From Paenibacillus periandrae (GTDB lineage Bacteria; Bacillota; Bacilli; Paenibacillales; NBRC-103111), in the NCBI RefSeq assembly GCF_022458865.1, contig NZ_JAJNMU010000011.1, positions 245,604 to 309,603 on the forward strand: a stretch of 64,000 nt of DNA. Reading direction: 5' to 3'. Under the pieces are notes generated by a model. The model saw only the letters and a program-made list of their open reading frames with translations. It was not told where the DNA came from and did not search any database. Of this stretch, positions 62,118 to 64,000 are shown piece after piece. Made by a program: the position numbers and the translations under genes. The number at the start of each line of letters is the position of its first letter. The first letter of the stretch is position 1.

Positions 62118-63620
62118 ATGGGGGATTTACAATTGTTAACGGATGCGCAGATGCGCCAGTTTGTTACGGAGGGTTATGTAATTTTGAAAGCGGATTTTGC
62201 TGATGACTTCCATGTGAAGCTGAGTGAAACCTTGGATCAGGTATACAAAGAGGAAGGTAATCCAGGTAACAATATTTTGCCGCGTATTCCGGATTTGGCT
62301 AAGGTATTCGATCATCCGGTGATCTCGGGCGCGCTTAGCAGTGTGCTTGGTGAAGATTATATGATGCATCCGCACCGTCATGGACATTTTAACCGAAACG
62401 CGGAAGCAGGTGGTTGGCACAAGGACAGCTATTGGGGACATTACAAAATGCGCAATCATCATCCCTGGTGGGCAATGATTTTCTATTATCCGCAGGAAGT
62501 GACGCTGGATATGGGGCCAACCGGAATTATGCCTGGTACACAGTGTTATCAAACCCGGACCTTTGCCGAAAATGAAACACAGGAAGAGCGGAAAGCGACT
62601 GGCCGTGCGGGAACCTTTGCCTTGGTGCATTATGATATATGGCATCGGGCCAATGCTAACATCGCTGGTAAGGATCGTTACATGCTTAAGTTCCAATTCA
62701 TGCGCAGACTAGCACCTGCTAAAGCCAGCTGGGATCATCATGAGGATGCTGACACTTGGGTAAATCCGGAATCCTACACCTCTCCCATATATGAGCATGA
62801 AGTGATTTGGCGGGATACGTGGAATTGGCTGCTTGGCAAAGAGAATGATGTGACACTTAGTGATGCTTCGCAGGAGCAGCTTGCAGGCTGGTTGAGCGAG
62901 TTAGCAAGTGAAGATAAGGCGATTCGCGTGCGTGCGGCCGATCAATTGGGCTTGTCAGGTAATGGATCGAATGAAGTAATTAACGGCTTGACTCAAGCTT
63001 TGAAAGATGCCTTTGAGCCTGTGGCATTGAATGCTGCGTACGGATTGGCTCGTCTTGGCGAAGCGGGAATAGATGAATTGCTTAAGGCAGTACTAGATGA
63101 TTCTGTTCACGTATCGCGTGCGGCTGCTTATGGTGCGTCAACAGCAGGCAAGGCGGCTGTAAAAGGGCTTATGCATATTTTGGATAGCGACAATGTTCAA
63201 GCAGTGGGCTGCGCGGCGTTTGCATTAGGCGAGATGGGGGAGGCAGCGGCTGAAGCGGTACCGAAGCTGGTGGAGCTTATGCATGCCCGGAATGAAATTG
63301 TGCGCAGGAACGCGGTCGAGGCGATTGGTCTCATCGGAAGTGCAACCGAGCCATCTGTTAAGGGACTTGAGCTTGGTATACAGGATGTGGACGACCAAGT
63401 GCGGTTTATGGCGGGGATGGCTCTGACCAAAATGGGCTCGAAGGCTCAAAACGCAATACCGGTTATTGCGCATGCTTTGAATGATGAGAACCGCTATGTA
63501 CGTGCGACAGCAGTTGATGCTCTATATAGTATGAATACGGATAAGGCTAAGGATATTTTGTTGAAATTTCTGCGAGATTCCCGCTGGTGCGCAAGCACGA
63601 CACCCAATAGCACCTTCTAG
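62118..63620 (+). CDS. Phytanoyl-CoA dioxygenase-domain / HEAT-repeat fusion protein
   Basis: 500 residues. Residues 1-235 are a PhyH-type Fe(II)/2-oxoglutarate dioxygenase: GGWHKDSYWGH gives His101 and Asp103, HYDIWHRANAN the distal His176, and Arg187 fits the 2-oxoglutarate anchor. Residues 258-490 form about seven HEAT-like repeats of 30-39 residues (AADQLGLSG, AAYGLARLG, AAYGASTAG, AAFALGEMG, AVEAIGLIG, AGMALTKMG, AVDALYSMN). The C terminus SRWCASTTPNSTF lies after the last repeat. No signal peptide. ATG after AGGAGG; single gene between two terminators. Substrate unknown. Confidence 0.85.
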   Translation: MGDLQLLTDAQMRQFVTEGYVILKADFADDFHVKLSETLDQVYKEEGNPGNNILPRIPDLAKVFDHPVISGALSSVLGEDYMMHPHRHGHFNRNAEAGGWHKDSYWGHYKMRNHHPWWAMIFYYPQEVTLDMGPTGIMPGTQCYQTRTFAENETQEERKATGRAGTFALVHYDIWHRANANIAGKDRYMLKFQFMRRLAPAKASWDHHEDADTWVNPESYTSPIYEHEVIWRDTWNWLLGKENDVTLSDASQEQLAGWLSELASEDKAIRVRAADQLGLSGNGSNEVINGLTQALKDAFEPVALNAAYGLARLGEAGIDELLKAVLDDSVHVSRAAAYGASTAGKAAVKGLMHILDSDNVQAVGCAAFALGEMGEAAAEAVPKLVELMHARNEIVRRNAVEAIGLIGSATEPSVKGLELGIQDVDDQVRFMAGMALTKMGSKAQNAIPVIAHALNDENRYVRATAVDALYSMNTDKAKDILLKFLRDSRWCASTTPNSTF

Positions 63621-63642
63621 TGTAGATCATCAAAAAGCGGAA

Positions 63643-63677
63643 CTGGTTGATAGCCCCTCCTGTTTGGCAGGCAGGGG
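63643..63677 (+). terminator. Terminator after the PhyH-HEAT gene
   Basis: AGCCCCT / AGGGGCT, with inner CCTG / CAGG pairing, followed by GTTTC. Confidence 0.6.
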
Positions 63678-63724
63678 CTGTTTCATGTGAAAAGGCTTGC
63701 CATCATTAACTAATATGCAGCCCC

Positions 63725-63754
63725 TTGCTATTGTGTCAGCAAATATGATATAGT
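63725..63754 (+). promoter_or_regulatory. Sigma-A promoter of the tRNA-Leu gene
   Basis: TTGCTA, 18-base spacer, TATAGT, about 90 bases before the mature tRNA. Confidence 0.5.
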
Positions 63755-63843
63755 CTAATTCGGTCAAGAGAAAATGCAAGCGCAGCGCTTGGCATATCGC
63801 TCAGACTGATAAAACGGTAATCCTCGTCATTACTTGTGAATAA

Positions 63844-63925
63844 GCGGTCGTGGTGGAACGGCAGACACGCTATCTTGAGGGGGTAGTGTCCCATGGACGT
63901 GCGGGTTCAAATCCCGCCGACCGCA
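63844..63925 (+). tRNA. tRNA-Leu (anticodon GAG)
   Basis: Class II tRNA of 82 bases. Acceptor stem GCGGTCG / CGACCGC with discriminator A; D-stem GTG / CAC; anticodon stem CTATC / GGTAG around TTGAGGG, so the anticodon is GAG (63877-63879), reading CUC and CUU. Long variable arm TGTCC..GGACG; T-stem GCGGG / CCCGC with TTCAAAT. The CCA end is not encoded. Confidence 0.97.
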
Positions 63926-63940
63926 TTGTTAGACCCTATT

Positions 63941-63979
63941 AGAGAAATCCTTCTAGCACAAGGGTTTCTCTTTATTTTT
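63941..63979 (+). terminator. Terminator after tRNA-Leu
   Basis: AGAGAAATCCTT / AAGGGTTTCTCT (one G-U), 7-base loop, then TTATTTTTG. Confidence 0.85.
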
Positions 63980-64000
63980 GGGCGTCTGTGAACGGCGGGA

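Noticed and set aside
1..64000. CRISPR array, insertion sequence, prophage or defence island
   Set aside because: No direct-repeat arrays, transposase or integrase motifs, or phage genes; gene order is conserved core chromosome throughout.

Overview
The window is core chromosome of an endospore-forming Firmicute, most probably a Paenibacillus or close relative in the Paenibacillaceae. The evidence is a gene order close to the Bacillus subtilis run from cdsA through polC, infB, pnpA, spoVFAB, asd-dapG-dapA, spoIIIE and recA to rny, miaB and ymcA. It also has strong AGGAGG-type ribosome binding sites, about thirteen TTG start codons, and sporulation genes (dpaAB, spoIIIE, spoVS, a SleB-like lysin, gerP). 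Genus and species are inference. Nearly every gene is on the + strand; only two, near 57.3-58.2 kb, are on the - strand.

Layout. 0-9.3 kb: phospholipid and isoprenoid synthesis (cdsA, dxr), the site-2 protease RseP, an archaeal-type ProS and PolC. 9.3-18.3 kb: the rimP-nusA-ylxR-ylxQ-infB-rbfA-nrnA-truB-ribF translation operon, then rpsO. 18.6-31.5 kb: pnp, ylxY, an M16 peptidase, dut, dipicolinate synthase dpaAB, asd-dapG-dapA, rnjB, tepA-ylzJ. 31.6-47.4 kb: spoIIIE, a SleB-like cortex hydrolase, the ymfF-ymfH-ymfI-ymfJ group, a lipoprotein, ymfK, a RodZ-like protein, yajQ, rimO-pgsA-cinA, recA-recX. 47.4-57.2 kb: rny, ymdB, spoVS, a membrane dipeptidase, korAB, pduL, miaB, ricA. 57.3-64 kb is the least standard part: a minimal L,D-transpeptidase and an Hsp20-like protein on the - strand, diverging from gerPA-PE plus a DUF2071 gene, then a YitT transporter-like protein, a phytanoyl-CoA-dioxygenase/HEAT-repeat fusion, and a tRNA-Leu(GAG).

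Regulation readable from sequence. Vegetative sigma-A promoters precede rimP, rpsO, rnjB, ymfF, rimO, recA (with a LexA-like box), rny, miaB and the tRNA. Several genes carry good matches to sporulation promoters: sigma-G before tepA and the SleB-like gene, sigma-K before dpaA, sigma-H before ymfK, and sigma-K-type -10 elements facing both ways between the Hsp20-like gene and gerPA. Dipicolinate synthesis sits beside the pathway that feeds it (asd, dapG, dapA), so precursor and end product are encoded together.

There is no CRISPR array, prophage, insertion sequence or defence island. The strongest leads are the PhyH-HEAT fusion, the divergent gerP/Hsp20/L,D-transpeptidase locus with an internally duplicated GerPE, and a Walker A motif in the DUF3388 protein YmfK.
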